A DNA stretch of 64,000 nucleotides from assembly GCA_011800155.1 (NCBI GenBank), contig CM022372.1, forward strand, positions 1,612,001 to 1,676,000, read 5' to 3'. Under the pieces are notes generated by a model that made no database searches, was not told where the DNA came from, and was given only the letters and a program-made list of their open reading frames with translations. The position numbers and the translations under genes were made by a program. This DNA is from Flammulina velutipes. Taxonomy: Eukaryota > Basidiomycota > Agaricomycetes > Agaricales > Physalacriaceae. Position 1 is the stretch's first letter. Each line of letters opens with the position of its first letter. Positions 1 to 11,275 of the stretch are shown piece after piece.

Positions 1-201
1 CCAAGATAAGATTGGAGATCAAAAGAATGCCACTAGGACATTGTCAAAGGTCAAAGACAAGGGGAAGACCATGCAACGAGGCAAACGCACAGCAAACATG
101 TGTCGTGATTGTTTCCCACACATAACAAAAAGGCCTTATTATTACGGCGAGCGAAGGCTGTCAAAGGACGAGCGCCTTTGCCTTTGAAGACACAGCTTGT
201 A

Positions 202-1187
202 TCAAGATGCGTCGTCGTGGAGAAGAACATATTCCCTTGGCGATAGTCCAAATTTGATAACTATCATGTATGATTCAAGGCCAGTACGAAAATGGATGAA
301 GAGACACGTACCATCGGAGGCGCGCAGCTCGTAATAGCGAGATTTAGGTATGGTTTCTCCGTTGACGTGTGTTCCGTTTGTTGACTCTAGATCAATTATA
401 AAAGGTCTTGTTAATCTAGTGAGTACTACAGTGATGTAGCGTAGACGGAAAATAACGCACTTGATGGAACCTTTGACAGCGCCATATTCGTCCTTTTCCT
501 GGAGATAGCGATCTGTGTGCATCTCAGATAAGTAAAAATCTCAGGCGTCGCTTAGGGTGCTTACATTGAATGGCAGCGTGTTGTTTCGAGCATGACGGGT
601 GGTCGATAAAAATGTCTGCTACGAGGCGGTCTCTGCCAAATAAGTACGCACTCTGGCGCTGAATGTGAAGTAAATCTGCAGCAAGATAATCAGAAGAATA
701 CTCTCGCCATGGAGGTGGGCGCACCTTGCTGCTCATCCCCCTTGAAAACGTACAGCCGCCATCCGACAACAGGTTTACGTGCTTCTGGAGGTTCGTTATA
801 TTTCAGAACAGTGGAGTTCTTGCCGTCTACACTCTGTACGGTATTCGTCTCTGCTGCCAGAAGGCCAGAATTGCCAAAGTTCGGTTTGACTTTCTTCGAG
901 CGAGGTGAGGGTGAGCGAGAGCCAGACTGCCTCGCGCCGGGTGATGCTGACCGTCTCGATGAGCGTCCACGTTGGTCGTCGTATCTATCCCTGTCTCTTT
1001 GTCGCTCTCGCTCTCTGTCGCTCTCCCCGTAGCCGTATGCTGCGTCCCGACCACGTTCTCTGCGGCTATGACGATCCTCTTCCCGACGTCCGTTGGCTCG
1101 GTCGTCTCTAGGTCGTCGATAACTGTCTTCCGGCGCTCTTCGTCGTCGCTCGTCTGTATTGTCGGCTCGGCGATGAGATGAAGACAT
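202..1187 (-). CDS. FHA-domain pre-mRNA splicing factor, SNIP1/Pml1/DAWDLE type
   Basis: A five-exon gene of about 250 codons. The N-terminal third is a low-complexity Arg/Ser/Asp/Glu-rich tail, as in SNIP1 and the yeast RES-complex subunit Pml1. It is followed by a forkhead-associated domain: WRLYVFK, RQSAYLFGRD, HPSCSKQHAAIQYR and IDLESTNGTHVNG give the phosphothreonine-binding FHA signature, and the protein ends in FGLSPREYVLLHDDAS. Clean GT..AG introns lie at 676-724 and at three further points, and the IQYR join is created by splicing. The family acts in the nucleus in pre-mRNA retention and splicing, and in plants and animals in small-RNA processing. The start at 1187 (MSSSHRR) is preferred, but an in-frame ATG at 1223 is also possible. 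The identification rests on motifs and is strong at family level. Confidence 0.88.
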
Positions 1188-1235
1188 GGTTGTTGGGCTA
1201 CCTCGCTTTGCCGCCATCGGCATACCATGTGTCAA

Positions 1236-3046
1236 ATATCACGTGACATTAGCGCGCCACATTTCATTAATAACACTGAACTCATTGGCGAAGCTTAAGA
1301 TTTGATAGCCGAAAATTGCAATCTATCGTTGTTATATAACACTTGCACGGAAACTTCCAACATGTCTAAAACTTAATACTACCCTATACAGTAGTATAGA
1401 GAGATCTACAAACTCATTTATATTGACCCCAGATGTTAGTGAATCACACGACTCAAGCTCTATAGATGTTTATGGCCTCGTGCGGCTCATATCTACAAAA
1501 AGCTAATACGATTGGCCAGTCTCTTCCTCCGCAAGTATCGGAACCGTAGTCTATGTCACGGCATTCAAACTCGAAGTGGCTTTATTAAAAAAATGTACTA
1601 TGTAGTTCCTACAAAGTCAATCTGTTTTCCTTGCTCACTTTTTCCCCAACGACAGTGGATTATTTCTGTGGCGCAGTGTAGATCAAGATCGACGTTGGGA
1701 CTCGGAAGAGAACGGATGCAATGCATGATGAAGATTTGATCACTTAAATATTTTTAATTATAACAATTGATCGCTGATCCGTTGGTGAGTGGGGAAGCGT
1801 GCTACCTTATGTATTGAAGTTGGGCTGTGACTTGTAAACAAGCGATACAAGCGCGACGCCACACTAGCAGTGGAGTGCCCAGCTCGTCGAAGATCTGGTA
1901 CAGATATAACACCAGGGATACGAGAGCTGAGGAAACGATCGGTGGGAATAGTTTGCACGAGCTGCGTGATTGATTAAACCGTACAGCTCGAAGTGAATTC
2001 ATGGATAAGCATAGGACTGGGAGGAAAGCCAATCAAATATCCAACACGAGATGATGAGTCTTGTATGCTTTGTATTGAGCTTGAACTCTGTAGGTTATGA
2101 GTCTTGAAGGCAACTTGAAGGTGGTGTGAACTTTTAAAGCGACCGATACGATGGGGAGCCTTCTCGTTGTCAGGGGGCGTGATGTATCCTGATCCGTACG
2201 GGTTAACTACAGGGAGGCACAAGTCCGGTTTGGGCGTAAATTGAAAGCAGGGAAGGGGCAGGGATCAGGTCGACCTGCGTCTTTCCATGACGAAGTACAT
2301 ACATGGATTTATTCCCACGCCACCACATACTGAGGATGGTCTTCTCCGGTTACGAGACGACATGTCAAATTACATGATGATAAACGTCTAGAACAGCAAG
2401 CCCGAGAGGCTATATGTGCGCTCCAAACGGTATCTTATCTGCTCTTCTCGTCTAGGATCTCATACTTCTTTGATTCTGTACTGACGGCTAGAATTGTGAT
2501 CTGGCCGGAACATACATCCAACAGACATACTAGTGCGATTATGAGGTCCAAAATGTACCGCAAATGGCATGTATCACTCCCCCAGGCGACAACTTGAGGT
2601 GGACAATCAATGCGTCACCGATGATAATTTACGTACCTTGAGGCGCCACTGCGCGCGACCGGTTGTAAGGTTTACAAGTCGATCTGATAGAGTTTCGGTA
2701 TTCTCAGTGCCGAAAGGCCGAGAACTATACACCTGTAATAGTAGAATAAGACTCTAGAGCTATGGAATGAATTTTTTAGTTGCCTGGACGCTCACACAGT
2801 GCTCCATTTGACACAATGCATGTCTCCGAACGGCGTTATAATGCCATAATGAGAAATACGGCGGCCCGTTGTCGGCAGCGTGCAGCCTAACGCGTCCCTT
2901 ACCTAAGGGATCTGAGATCGATCGAGAGGTGACGCTTAAATTCCAAGTACGACTACAAAAACATGTGAGGTTCAGGGATACGGCGCGTTCGAGTTTCCTT
3001 TCCCCTTCTCACTTCACGCCGTCTATTATCACTTTTCTCGCCTGCT
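1236..3046. other. Long intergenic stretch, no gene recognised
   Basis: About 1.8 kb between the divergent FHA gene and the Zn2Cys6 gene. It is AT-richer than the flanks, and all frames are broken by stops. The longest open frame (1974-2222, minus strand) has no ATG start and no recognisable motif. The stretch probably holds the upstream regions of both neighbours; no tRNA-like B box or long repeat was seen. Confidence 0.5.
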
Positions 3047-4437
3047 ATGTACCCACCAGCTGGAGAAGGCTCTCGTCACCGAGACGACTACAATGTCTCG
3101 CAAGAGGTACATGACCATAGGCACTACTACTACCAGGACAGCGCTGTATTGCAGTCACCGTCATCTTCTGCTCCCGACGCGCACCACTATCACTTAAATC
3201 GCATGGAAAATCAAATGCCGCAATTCAATAGTCATTCAGAGGGACAGATGCTGTCGTATACAGCTCCTCGCCAATACTCCTCTATCTCATCCGTCAGGAT
3301 ACCAACTCTAGAGACATCCCACCTACACCCGAACGACACGTACTCCCAACACAGCGACCTCCATGTCAGACAGTCTCCTCCAAATACCTATCCTACGGCT
3401 CCTAGCCGACGTCCGGGATTTCTTTCGGCCCTGGACACTTCAGAATCCAGCCTACATAACGCCAATTATGGCCTTCTCGCGTCTGCTTCCACCACAGATG
3501 CCTCTACCGATTCTGATAAATGGGAGACGCCTGTATCCGACTCAACTCGGTCTCTGACCCAACCAACGCGCAAGCGACGAACGAAAGAGAAGATTGCTCT
3601 TGCGCCAGACCAACCACCTACCACGCAAGGGAAGCCTCGCTCACGGGTATACGTCGCTTGTCTTCAATGGTAGGTAGTTTATCGACGCTCCTGATCTCCT
3701 TGTATTGACCACTTTCATAGTCGAACGCGTAAGATACGCTGCGATGGTGCGAAGCCTACTTGTTACAATTGCTCTAAACGCGCCGCCGGCGGCAGCGATT
3801 GCAATTACGACGCGGTCCCCAAGCGGCGGGGCCCCGACAAAAACCCGGGCGCGCGACAGCGTCTAGCTCGAGATCTACAATCAGATATCGAGATGGATGA
3901 AGAACCTCGTCGACGGCGCCGGCTCACAGACACCTCGGCCTATCAATCACCAGCTGAGTCGCCTAGTTCAACACCGAACAGTGCATACTTTTCGGGCTCT
4001 AATGTTGGCACTTCTTCCCTGCCATTCAGCGAGCCGTCTTCCCCCTACGGAGGGCATCATGATTCGGTAGGACACCTATCACATGTGTACTCCCCTCCTG
4101 TGTTGCATGGTTGTCTTTGCCACGGAGCTGACCCTTGTCCCGTTGCTCTTCTATCACTCAACGAGGTATACATTAGAAGAACCGAGGTGAGCACCTGCGT
4201 GATTCGTGCCCTGAGTTTTTCAAACTGAGGTGGTTTTCATAGCCAACAGAATATCCTTTGCCTTCTCCTAGGGCTGGTCTTCGGTCGCGAGGTTACATTC
4301 GTCCAATCTACAATGACAACGAGGGTCTCGGAGAAGATGGAGAGATCCAGAATATCTCACAACAACCTTCCAGTGAATACACCCGCTGGTGAGTTTTCCC
4401 TTTATCGTTATTGACAAGCTCCTAACGGTTTTACAGA
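3047..4437 (+). CDS. Zn2Cys6 DNA-binding protein, apparently lacking the regulatory domain
   Basis: Three exons (3047-3669, 3721-4186, 4243-4388) give about 411 residues. The first 200 are Ser/Pro/His-rich and disordered. The Zn2Cys6 cluster is completed by the first splice: Cys205, 208, 215, 222, 225 and 235, in the context VACLQCRTRKIRCDGAKP, followed by the basic linker PKRRGPDKNPGARQR typical of basidiomycete regulators. After a Ser/Pro-rich stretch the frame ends at SSEYTR. If the intron at 4389-4436 is removed, the junction itself makes TGA. If it is retained, TGA follows one codon later, at 4390-4392. Related proteins, as I remember them, continue at this point into the fungal-specific transcription factor domain, which I cannot find here. 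It is either a short regulator or a truncated gene. Confidence 0.75.
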
Positions 4438-6651
4438 CCCCCCGCCACATGTCAAGAACGAGAAGACGTCTCCGATACATGCTTTTCATTAAAGTCCTCC
4501 CGGTCCTCGTTCTTTCACCTCCTAACGTTCCTCGTCTACTTAATTCGGTGGGGAGAATATAACCCAGTCTTAGCCTCTCTACTCTACCGCTATCGACGTT
4601 CTGAAAGAGGGAGCACGCTTTGTATCTCAAAGAACAGACTCTTAGTACACTTTGACGAGTTACAGCTCCGGATGGATTGATGAGAGCGTCGCGCTGGGTC
4701 CGTTTCCTTTCCTGTTCCATCCATGACGACCGCATTCACACGATTGACAGTGTTTGCGATCTCTAAGCTGTGCGCGCATCCTCAAACATTCGCCAGTGAC
4801 GTCCTTAATACTACTGGATTCGTACATACGAAGACTTGTTATGGTTGTGGCGGTAGTGACTGGTAGTGATACGAAACATCCGGCGGCGTGAACTACCAGT
4901 CCCGGAGGTCAGCATCAGGCTGATTATGCAGCCCGAAATGGAATATGGTGAACTCGGACAAATGCGCGGATGATCCTCAGGCAACTCACCTAACTGTAGG
5001 GATATATACTGCCTACGAAATCTGTGACCAAAGACATCCGAACCTTATGCTTCCCTCTGGATCTCAGGCAACCTTCGTGAGCCTACTATCCCCATAGTCT
5101 CGTCCCGAATGCCGAAGAAGTCCCGTCTGGATTCATTTACGATCCTGAGTCTCAGTGGCGCTCAAAAACCAGAGGTCCGATACAGTATGCTAGAGTATGC
5201 TCCTATGCGAGCGCTACTCGTCGATAGGGCTACTTCTGAAACGGCAGCAGTATGCAGTACCAAGGAAGAAGTCGTCCGCCGGCTATCTTTGAAAGCACTA
5301 GCAATGTTACAGGCTCTCGGTCACATTCTCCCCGCAAAGTCGAACCGATAGGCGGCCCGGGAGCGTACCTTCTAAGGTCTAAGGTTAGTTCCTGAGTTCA
5401 CGCTCCCCTCTATCCAATTGAGAATCGTCCTCATGGCACATTTCTGTTTTGTTCTACAGATTCTGCCATCGTGCGATCCGTGAATTCGCCTACGACGAAT
5501 AGATTGAGCCGTTCTACCTTCAATTGTTCCTCGGTGGGCTCGAAGCACTTCTCAGCGGCGAACTCTACCTTATCGGACTCCGTGGTGACTGTCATGGCCA
5601 GAGAATCTTTGGAGCCGTTCTCAGCCAACGTCACGGTCTGCTCCAATGCGCTTCCAACTTCCGGGATATATATTGTATCCCTTCAAGATCAAGCGCTACG
5701 TTCTATTTCACACCTATGCTCTTGACAGCTGACTGACGAGATTATCTCACAGAACGACGATGTGTATCACGTTAGGTGGCGCTGGTTTTGAATTCCAGAG
5801 ATCCACCCCATTGATTTCCTCGTGCACTTACCAGTAGCCATTCTAATGACCTTCATCTGCTGACTGACTCTATCGCCGCAGCGACGTTCAAACTCGTGAT
5901 AATGATCCCAACAAAACAATTATGGTGCAAGTAAGTGGCGAATACAATATTCATATAGTAATATGATTGCTCAGAGTTGTTGCAGTGGAGAACTAAATGC
6001 CGTCGCTCCCTTCTTTACGCAAGGACTGGCCTCGGATATCACCAAAAATCTTCGTAGCCATCCAGCATCTGTCCTTCGATTTGGGGCACTGGAACTCATG
6101 TTTAGGGAGAAGACAAATTTTTTTTCATCAAGTGCGTTGAGCCTGTATCAACGGAGCTCCAGAGGGCTGGACGTTTACACATACACGGTACAGTCGAGCT
6201 AGAATCGACGCTTTGCTTATGAGTAGCCGGCCGGTGGCAGCTATTGGCTGGTACATGCTGCTCTGTTGTCCCTCTAGATCACTGGTCAGTATCACTGCAC
6301 CCGTTATAACCTTTGCCTTGCTTCAGGAAGCTGGCTGCCTTCGCGTCTACCTGTGTCTAGAATTGGCAAACGCACGATAGAACAATGTTACCAGTGTACC
6401 GTCAACCTGAAGTATGACATAGACTTGCGCGTCATAACCATGCTGCACGAAGGGATATTTACCTGAAGGCCTCGTGTAGTGAGATGCGGACAGTTTCTAT
6501 CCCACTGTACTGGTAGCACGTATTAAAATGATTTTCTTCCATGCCGTATTAAAGAAAGCACTATTACCCGATTTAGCTTGCTAGGTCTTAATGAGCGTGA
6601 CACTAACCTTACCTTCGTGCCACCTTCATTGTTCTCATTCTAGACACTGCC
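4438..6651. other. Unresolved region, possibly decayed coding sequence
   Basis: About 2.2 kb downstream of the short Zn2Cys6 gene. Several short uninterrupted frames exist on the plus strand (5109-5351, 5471-5736, 5963-6202), and some intron-like GT..AG signals occur, for example around 5390-5460. No combination gave a convincing protein or a recognisable domain. One plus frame across 4900-5390 shows protein-like composition broken by several stops, which could be decay of the missing C-terminal part of the upstream regulator. No function is assigned. Confidence 0.35.
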
Positions 6652-8485
6652 ATGTCTGACCAGACATCGACGACAACACAAGAACAACCATTAGAAATGC
6701 AGGCGTCTTCAAGTCAAGGATTAAAGCGACGGGCTTCGCCTGACGCTGAAATGGACGATGTTATCAGTCGAAAGAGGCTCAAGGAGGACGACGCTCGCCG
6801 GGACGAAGACGCAGTTGCATTGTCGCTTGGCGTCGTGGGCACTGTCCCAGGCGTCGATGGCTTAGCCCTAGCTGAGGATCTGGCACAAGAACTGCAATGT
6901 GGATGCTGCTCCGAGCTGGTGTATAGGCCGGTTGTCGTCTCACCTTGTCAGCACTTTTTCTGCGGAAGGTGCGTATCCACTGGCTTCTTTTATCCGGCTT
7001 TCATGAACTGAATGTTTCCATAGTTGTTGTGCTCTTTGGATTCGTGTAAGTGACACTTCTTGTCTCCGGAACCGTCATATTGCATAATGATTCATGCTCA
7101 TTCTTATTGGCAGAATGGAGGAACGAATTGTCCGGCCTGTCGTGGAATTTCTAGTGCCGTCGTGCCTTCCCGCCCCCTCCAGAGCATCGTTGACGTCCTC
7201 CTTCGTGCTATGCCGAGCAAAGTGCGCGCCGAACGCGAGCGCCAACAAGCGGATGCAATCTACACTGGGGGAACTATCATGAGGGTATGTTTTCGTACTA
7301 TTGAATCGTGTTTTGAAGAAGCTAATAATCGACTTAGATCCCGCCACCCCGAGAACCATCCCCAGCACCAAATCTTAGCTTAACTGATTATGCACGTCCT
7401 TGCCCACACTGTCTGCCTGGAAACCCTTTTGGTTACACTTGTCCTCGCCCTATTGTAGACCCCAACCTGGACGCGGAGCATGCGTGGCCCCTTGAAGACG
7501 GCTCGCCACCTGGTCATCTTTCTTGTGGGCACTGGTATGTCAAGTTCATCTCATTTAACTTCTGGAGCTGACTTCATGGATCTCAGTGAACATTTATTAG
7601 CCATCAATGCACCGACGACTACGAGATGCGACTTTTGTCAGGTCTCATTTTGTGGCATCAACATTCCGACTCGATGTGTAGCGACGAGCATCCAGGCCCA
7701 GCACCTCCACGATATGTCGGAACTGGAGGATTTCATCCAGTCACCCGATGTCTATGAGTGTTTCTACAACAACACGATCGAAGTTGATCTTATGCTTGAA
7801 TACTTGACTGCTCGTAACTTTACGCCGAGGCATATTTATCGCGATGTAAGCTCTAATTCTCCTGTGTCACTCGCTACTCAACTCTTCTTCAATAGATCGT
7901 CACCCATATCATGAACTCACCTCAGAAGTTCCAACCGCTTTTCGACTTGGATCTTTTTTCAGATCTTCATCAAGTTGGGTCGTCTCCGGACCCAGATCCC
8001 TCCGCGGAGAGACGACGGATCTGCAGAATGTGTGCCACTGAGGTGATGCTGTGGGGATTGAAGGAATGGTGGCTTAGGGTTCGCACTGTTGATCCTACTC
8101 GAAAAGACTGCCCAGAAGCAGGACAATGCCCGCGTCAGAAAGATCTCGGTATGTCGAAATGCCCGTACAAAATATTGCGAACTAATCTTCGGTGTATCAT
8201 CGCTTTCAGCTCATGCGAAGGAATGTAAGTCTGGCCTGTCATTTACCTGGGATTATTGTCTAAATGTGCTTTCAACTAGTCAATCATATCATCGGAAATG
8301 TGTCGACGAGCAACATCGCGGCAAATGAGCAAGATGAGGTCGTTCAGCCTCCACCGAGCGTGCCTCTACCGATGACGGCTGAGGCCAACCCCGGACACGA
8401 ACCAAATGAAGAAACCATTCACATAACTGACGATATGCGCCCAGTGGCAGTCCTCCCCACCAATCAAGGTGGGGGATTCCTTTAG
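6652..8485 (+). CDS. RING E3 ubiquitin ligase with CHFR-like cysteine-rich region
   Basis: A multi-exon gene of about 460 codons. A short acidic N-terminus leads into a C3HC4 RING finger (CGCCSELVYRPVVVSPCQHFFC, then CCALWIR and CPACRG), whose last half is assembled over two introns. Downstream lies a cysteine/histidine-rich region (PCPHCLPGNPFGYTCP, CGHCEHLL, RCDFCQVSFCG, RRICRMCATEV) like the C-terminal part of the mitotic checkpoint ligase CHFR and its fungal relatives. Human CHFR also has an N-terminal FHA domain, which is absent here. The predicted role is transfer of ubiquitin from an E2 to substrates, probably in cell-cycle or stress control. The ligase class is sure; the CHFR link is likely. 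Start ATG 6652, stop TAG 8483-8485. Confidence 0.82.
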
Positions 8486-8749
8486 GGCTTTTTTCGTTGT
8501 ATATTTGTGCTGTGTACATTGCTTTCCATAACGCATTCCCAGTTTCCTACTCGCACTTCATTACTTACGATCTTCCTTTCTTGAATACATACTTATCCTA
8601 CGTTTAGAACCCAACGAGGTAGATATATGATTTGATTATTATTCTCGTCCGAGAGTTCGAAGAGTATGAGCTTCCATGGATGAACAGTCTTGACGGAAGG
8701 ACGATATGCAAAGTGTGGCGTACATATAGAGTAAGTACTAGATTGCTTG

Positions 8750-9325
8750 TTAATTGCCTCCTTTCGCTCGCGCCTTGGCTTTGTTCTTGGACTTTTCCAC
8801 ACGCGAACGCAAACGTTTTCCGTTCTGTACTGCTGGCCCCCAGCTACAAGGTGTGAGCATCTGGGGGATACGTTAGGTAGTTTGACGTACCCGCGTATTG
8901 TTTTCTTCGGCCGTGGTTCATGTGCGAATTGCGCTATTGGCTCTCCAGTTTTGTATTTCTTCATGCACCAAAGTAAATACCTAGTGTGGTCGGGATATGC
9001 CAGCAAGAGGTATAATGAATGTACGCACCTGCGCTCCTGAACACCAACGCCTGCCTCCTTGAGGTCTGGCCCTCGCTTCTTCCAAAAGTCATCCCAGTCC
9101 TCAGAGGTGTATTTTGTTTCCATTTGCCGACCGATAGCCTTTAGAAAGTCCGCTGGTGTTGCTATCCCGTCTAAACGAACACTTCAGCGTTGGGTCTTTT
9201 TTCTGTGATTGGCACACACTTTGTGGCTTTGGGACGTGTGCAGTCGACATGTTGCGTGCAATTGAAAGAGAGCGCGACGACGCAAGACATTGGCGGCCGG
9301 TGTTGAGCCATGACATGAAGCTCAT
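8750..9325 (-). CDS. FYV4: Mitochondrial small ribosomal subunit protein mS41 (Fyv4, IGR motif)
   Basis: Four exons give about 143 residues. An N-terminal Arg/Ser-rich presequence (MSFMSWLNTGRQCLASSRSLS) suits mitochondrial import. The diagnostic IGR motif TPADFLKAIGRQ is followed by WDDFWKKRGPDLKEAGV, ERRYLLWCMKKYKTG and a basic C-terminus with IRGWGPAVQNGKRLRSR, the pattern of mS41. The family is a component of the mitochondrial small ribosomal subunit. Splicing of a 49-nt intron just before the IGR motif puts the presequence in frame with the domain. Its start codon lies 33 bp from the start of the divergent PET8 gene, so the two mitochondrial genes must share a promoter. ATG 9325 is preferred; ATG 9316 is the alternative. 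Confidence 0.9.
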
Positions 9326-9358
9326 GGTGGTAGAAAACAAAAAGATCAGGTGACGACC
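9326..9358. promoter_or_regulatory. Very short bidirectional spacer between mS41 and PET8
   Basis: Only 33 bp separate the two divergent start codons. Transcription of at least one gene must therefore begin inside the other gene, and both encode mitochondrial proteins. Confidence 0.5.
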
Positions 9359-10231
9359 ATGTCCTCTCCGACCTTCATTCATTCGCTCATCGTAAGTCGC
9401 GTCGCTGGCGTTTGGTAATTATTTAAATAAAGTATCTCAATGCAGGCAGGCGGAGCGGCTGGGACAGCTGTCGATGTTCTCTTCTTCCCCATCGACACGA
9501 TAAAGACGCGACTCCAGTCTTCGCGTGGATTTTTCGCGTCGGGAGGCTTCCGGAATATCTACTCTGGCATCGGCTCAGTAGCGCTGGGATCTTCTCCTGG
9601 CGCTGCAACTTTTTTCTCGGTCTATGACACGCTCAAGTCCGTCTTGGCCCGCGATACGAATATGCCCGCCCCGCTGGTCCACTTGACGGCGGCATCGGTC
9701 GGCGAAATCAGTGCTTGTCTTGTCAGGGTGCCCACAGAAGTTATCAAAACCCGTACGCAGACAGCCCAGTACAGCTCGTCGTGGAAAGCGCTACGAGCGA
9801 CGTCTCTCCCCGGATTATACAGAGGATTCGGCATCACCGTCTTCCGAGAGATCCCGTTTACATCCATACAATTTCCATTGTACGAGTATTTGAAGTCCCA
9901 GAACGTTGCTCCATATGCCCTCTGCGGGAGCGTGGCTGGCGGTGTTGCAGCTGCATTAACCACACCTTTGGACGTGTTGAAAACGAGGATTATGCTTTCA
10001 AAGAACAAGGTATGTTGTAATAGCTTTTCTTACCCATCTTAATGATTAACCATTACTCAGACTAGTGTATTCACTGTCTTGAACGATATACTGCGGACAC
10101 AAGGTCCGAAAGCCTTGTTTGCTGGGATTATCCCGCGAACATTGTGGATTTCCGCTGGCGGGGCTGTCTTCTTGGGTGTATACGAGCTAGCAGTAGATAC
10201 TCTCAAGCCAGCCAAGGTCATAGATCTCTAA
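9359..10231 (+). CDS. PET8: Mitochondrial S-adenosylmethionine carrier (SLC25A26 type)
   Basis: Three exons give about 270 residues with the three-fold repeat of the mitochondrial carrier family. The signatures PIDTIKTR, PTEVIKTR and PLDVLKTR end the odd-numbered helices. GTAVDVLFFPIDTIKTRLQSS, GEISACLVRVPTEVIK, REIPFTSIQFPLYEYLK and CGSVAGGVAAALTTPLDVLKTR are the sequences expected of the SAM carrier Pet8. It exchanges cytosolic S-adenosylmethionine for matrix S-adenosylhomocysteine across the inner membrane, supplying methylation, biotin and lipoate synthesis. A tiny first exon (MSSPTFIHSLI) precedes the first intron. The last exon begins at TSVFTVLNDIL and stops at TAA 10229-10231. Confidence 0.92.
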
Positions 10232-10354
10232 CTTACCGTTTGAACCATTGCTCTCGCATCTCACATAGACTTATTCAGCATTGCACATAAATCGAAGTCC
10301 ACCATTCCGATCGCATGACTTTATGACGCATGATCGCATCGCCGATGAATGCTT

Positions 10355-10360
10355 TATAAA
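10355..10360 (+). promoter_or_regulatory. TATA box of the DUF427 gene
   Basis: TATAAA lies 50 nt upstream of the ATG at 10410, with no closer candidate. Confidence 0.45.
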
Positions 10361-10409
10361 GACGGGATTACTGCGACTCTGAGACTTCCCATCTCTTACG
10401 TCTCCCACC

Positions 10410-10851
10410 ATGAAGGTCACTTTGAATGGAACCACACTTGCCGAATCCAACGATACCGTTGTCATCGAGAACAACCATTACTTCCCTCCCGCCTCTATCA
10501 ACAAGGATCTCTTCTCCGATTCGAAGACGAGCACCGTGTGCCCGTGGAAAGGGTATGATCAAATGTTCGATATGAACCAGAACGACTTATGCTTAGAACC
10601 GAGCAGAACGGCGTCGTATTACAATGCTACAGTTGGTGGCAAGACCGTGACAGACGTTGCATGGTAGGGTGGATAGTCTTGTCACAATACTTCTCGCTGA
10701 TGCATGCCTCTAGGTATTATCCACAGACCTACGAGAAGGCCAAATCGATCGAAGGTTATGTGGCGTTTTATAAGGCAAGTATGCATCGGCTACTTGAATC
10801 ATTATCGTGCTTATAGCTAGCTTTTAGAACAAAGTCGAAATTGTAAATTAA
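10410..10851 (+). CDS. Small DUF427-domain protein
   Basis: Four exons give about 94 residues forming one DUF427 domain: VTLNGTTLAES, VVIENNHYFPPASI, TSTVCPWKGTASYYNATV, VAWYYPQTYEKA and GYVAFYKNKVEIVN. The family is a small beta-rich fold found in bacteria and fungi whose biochemical role is unknown to me. The third intron starts with GC (AAG|GCAAGT, 10775-10827). Only this non-canonical splice restores the conserved tail NKVEIVN, so the GC-AG intron is well supported. The length matches the stand-alone form of the family. Stop TAA 10849-10851. Confidence 0.88.
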
Positions 10852-11275
10852 GAGTCGAAGGTTGTTAAGCTGCTTCGGTATCATGTGCGCACTGCGAAAT
10901 GAATGAAATCGACCTGTCACCTTGAGTTACTAAAACAAGCCATGTGCATGACCGCTTGCAGTGGAATCTGAATGTCAGTTCATATGCGTGGCTTCGAGTT
11001 CCCAGGAATTTGGAGTATTAAATCTCAAGCTGCCTTCACGTTCTGTTCGAGTTTGTTTGATGACCTTTCAATTTCACAAGTCTCGATGACACATTCCATA
11101 GTCAAAATCTTGGGTATCATTAGGTCACTACTTTGAGTACACCCATCTTATGGGGGCGCCACAATGAACGTTTGGATAGAGGGGTTTCGCCCGGAACGAA
11201 AAGTGGAAGGGAGTATGGAAACTAGTGCTAGTAATAAGGTTAAATTATCTATCATACAGGATGCTCAACATATTA
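10852..11275. other. Intergenic, convergent 3' ends
   Basis: About 420 bp between the DUF427 gene and M35 peptidase A, whose 3' ends face each other. Nothing was recognised in it beyond probable 3' UTRs. Confidence 0.5.

Noticed and set aside
1974..2222. Minus-strand frame of 82 codons in the first intergenic stretch
   Set aside because: No ATG, no splice support and no motif.
4268..4735. A 155-codon minus-strand frame across the end of the Zn2Cys6 gene
   Set aside because: Antisense to a supported exon and without recognisable sequence.
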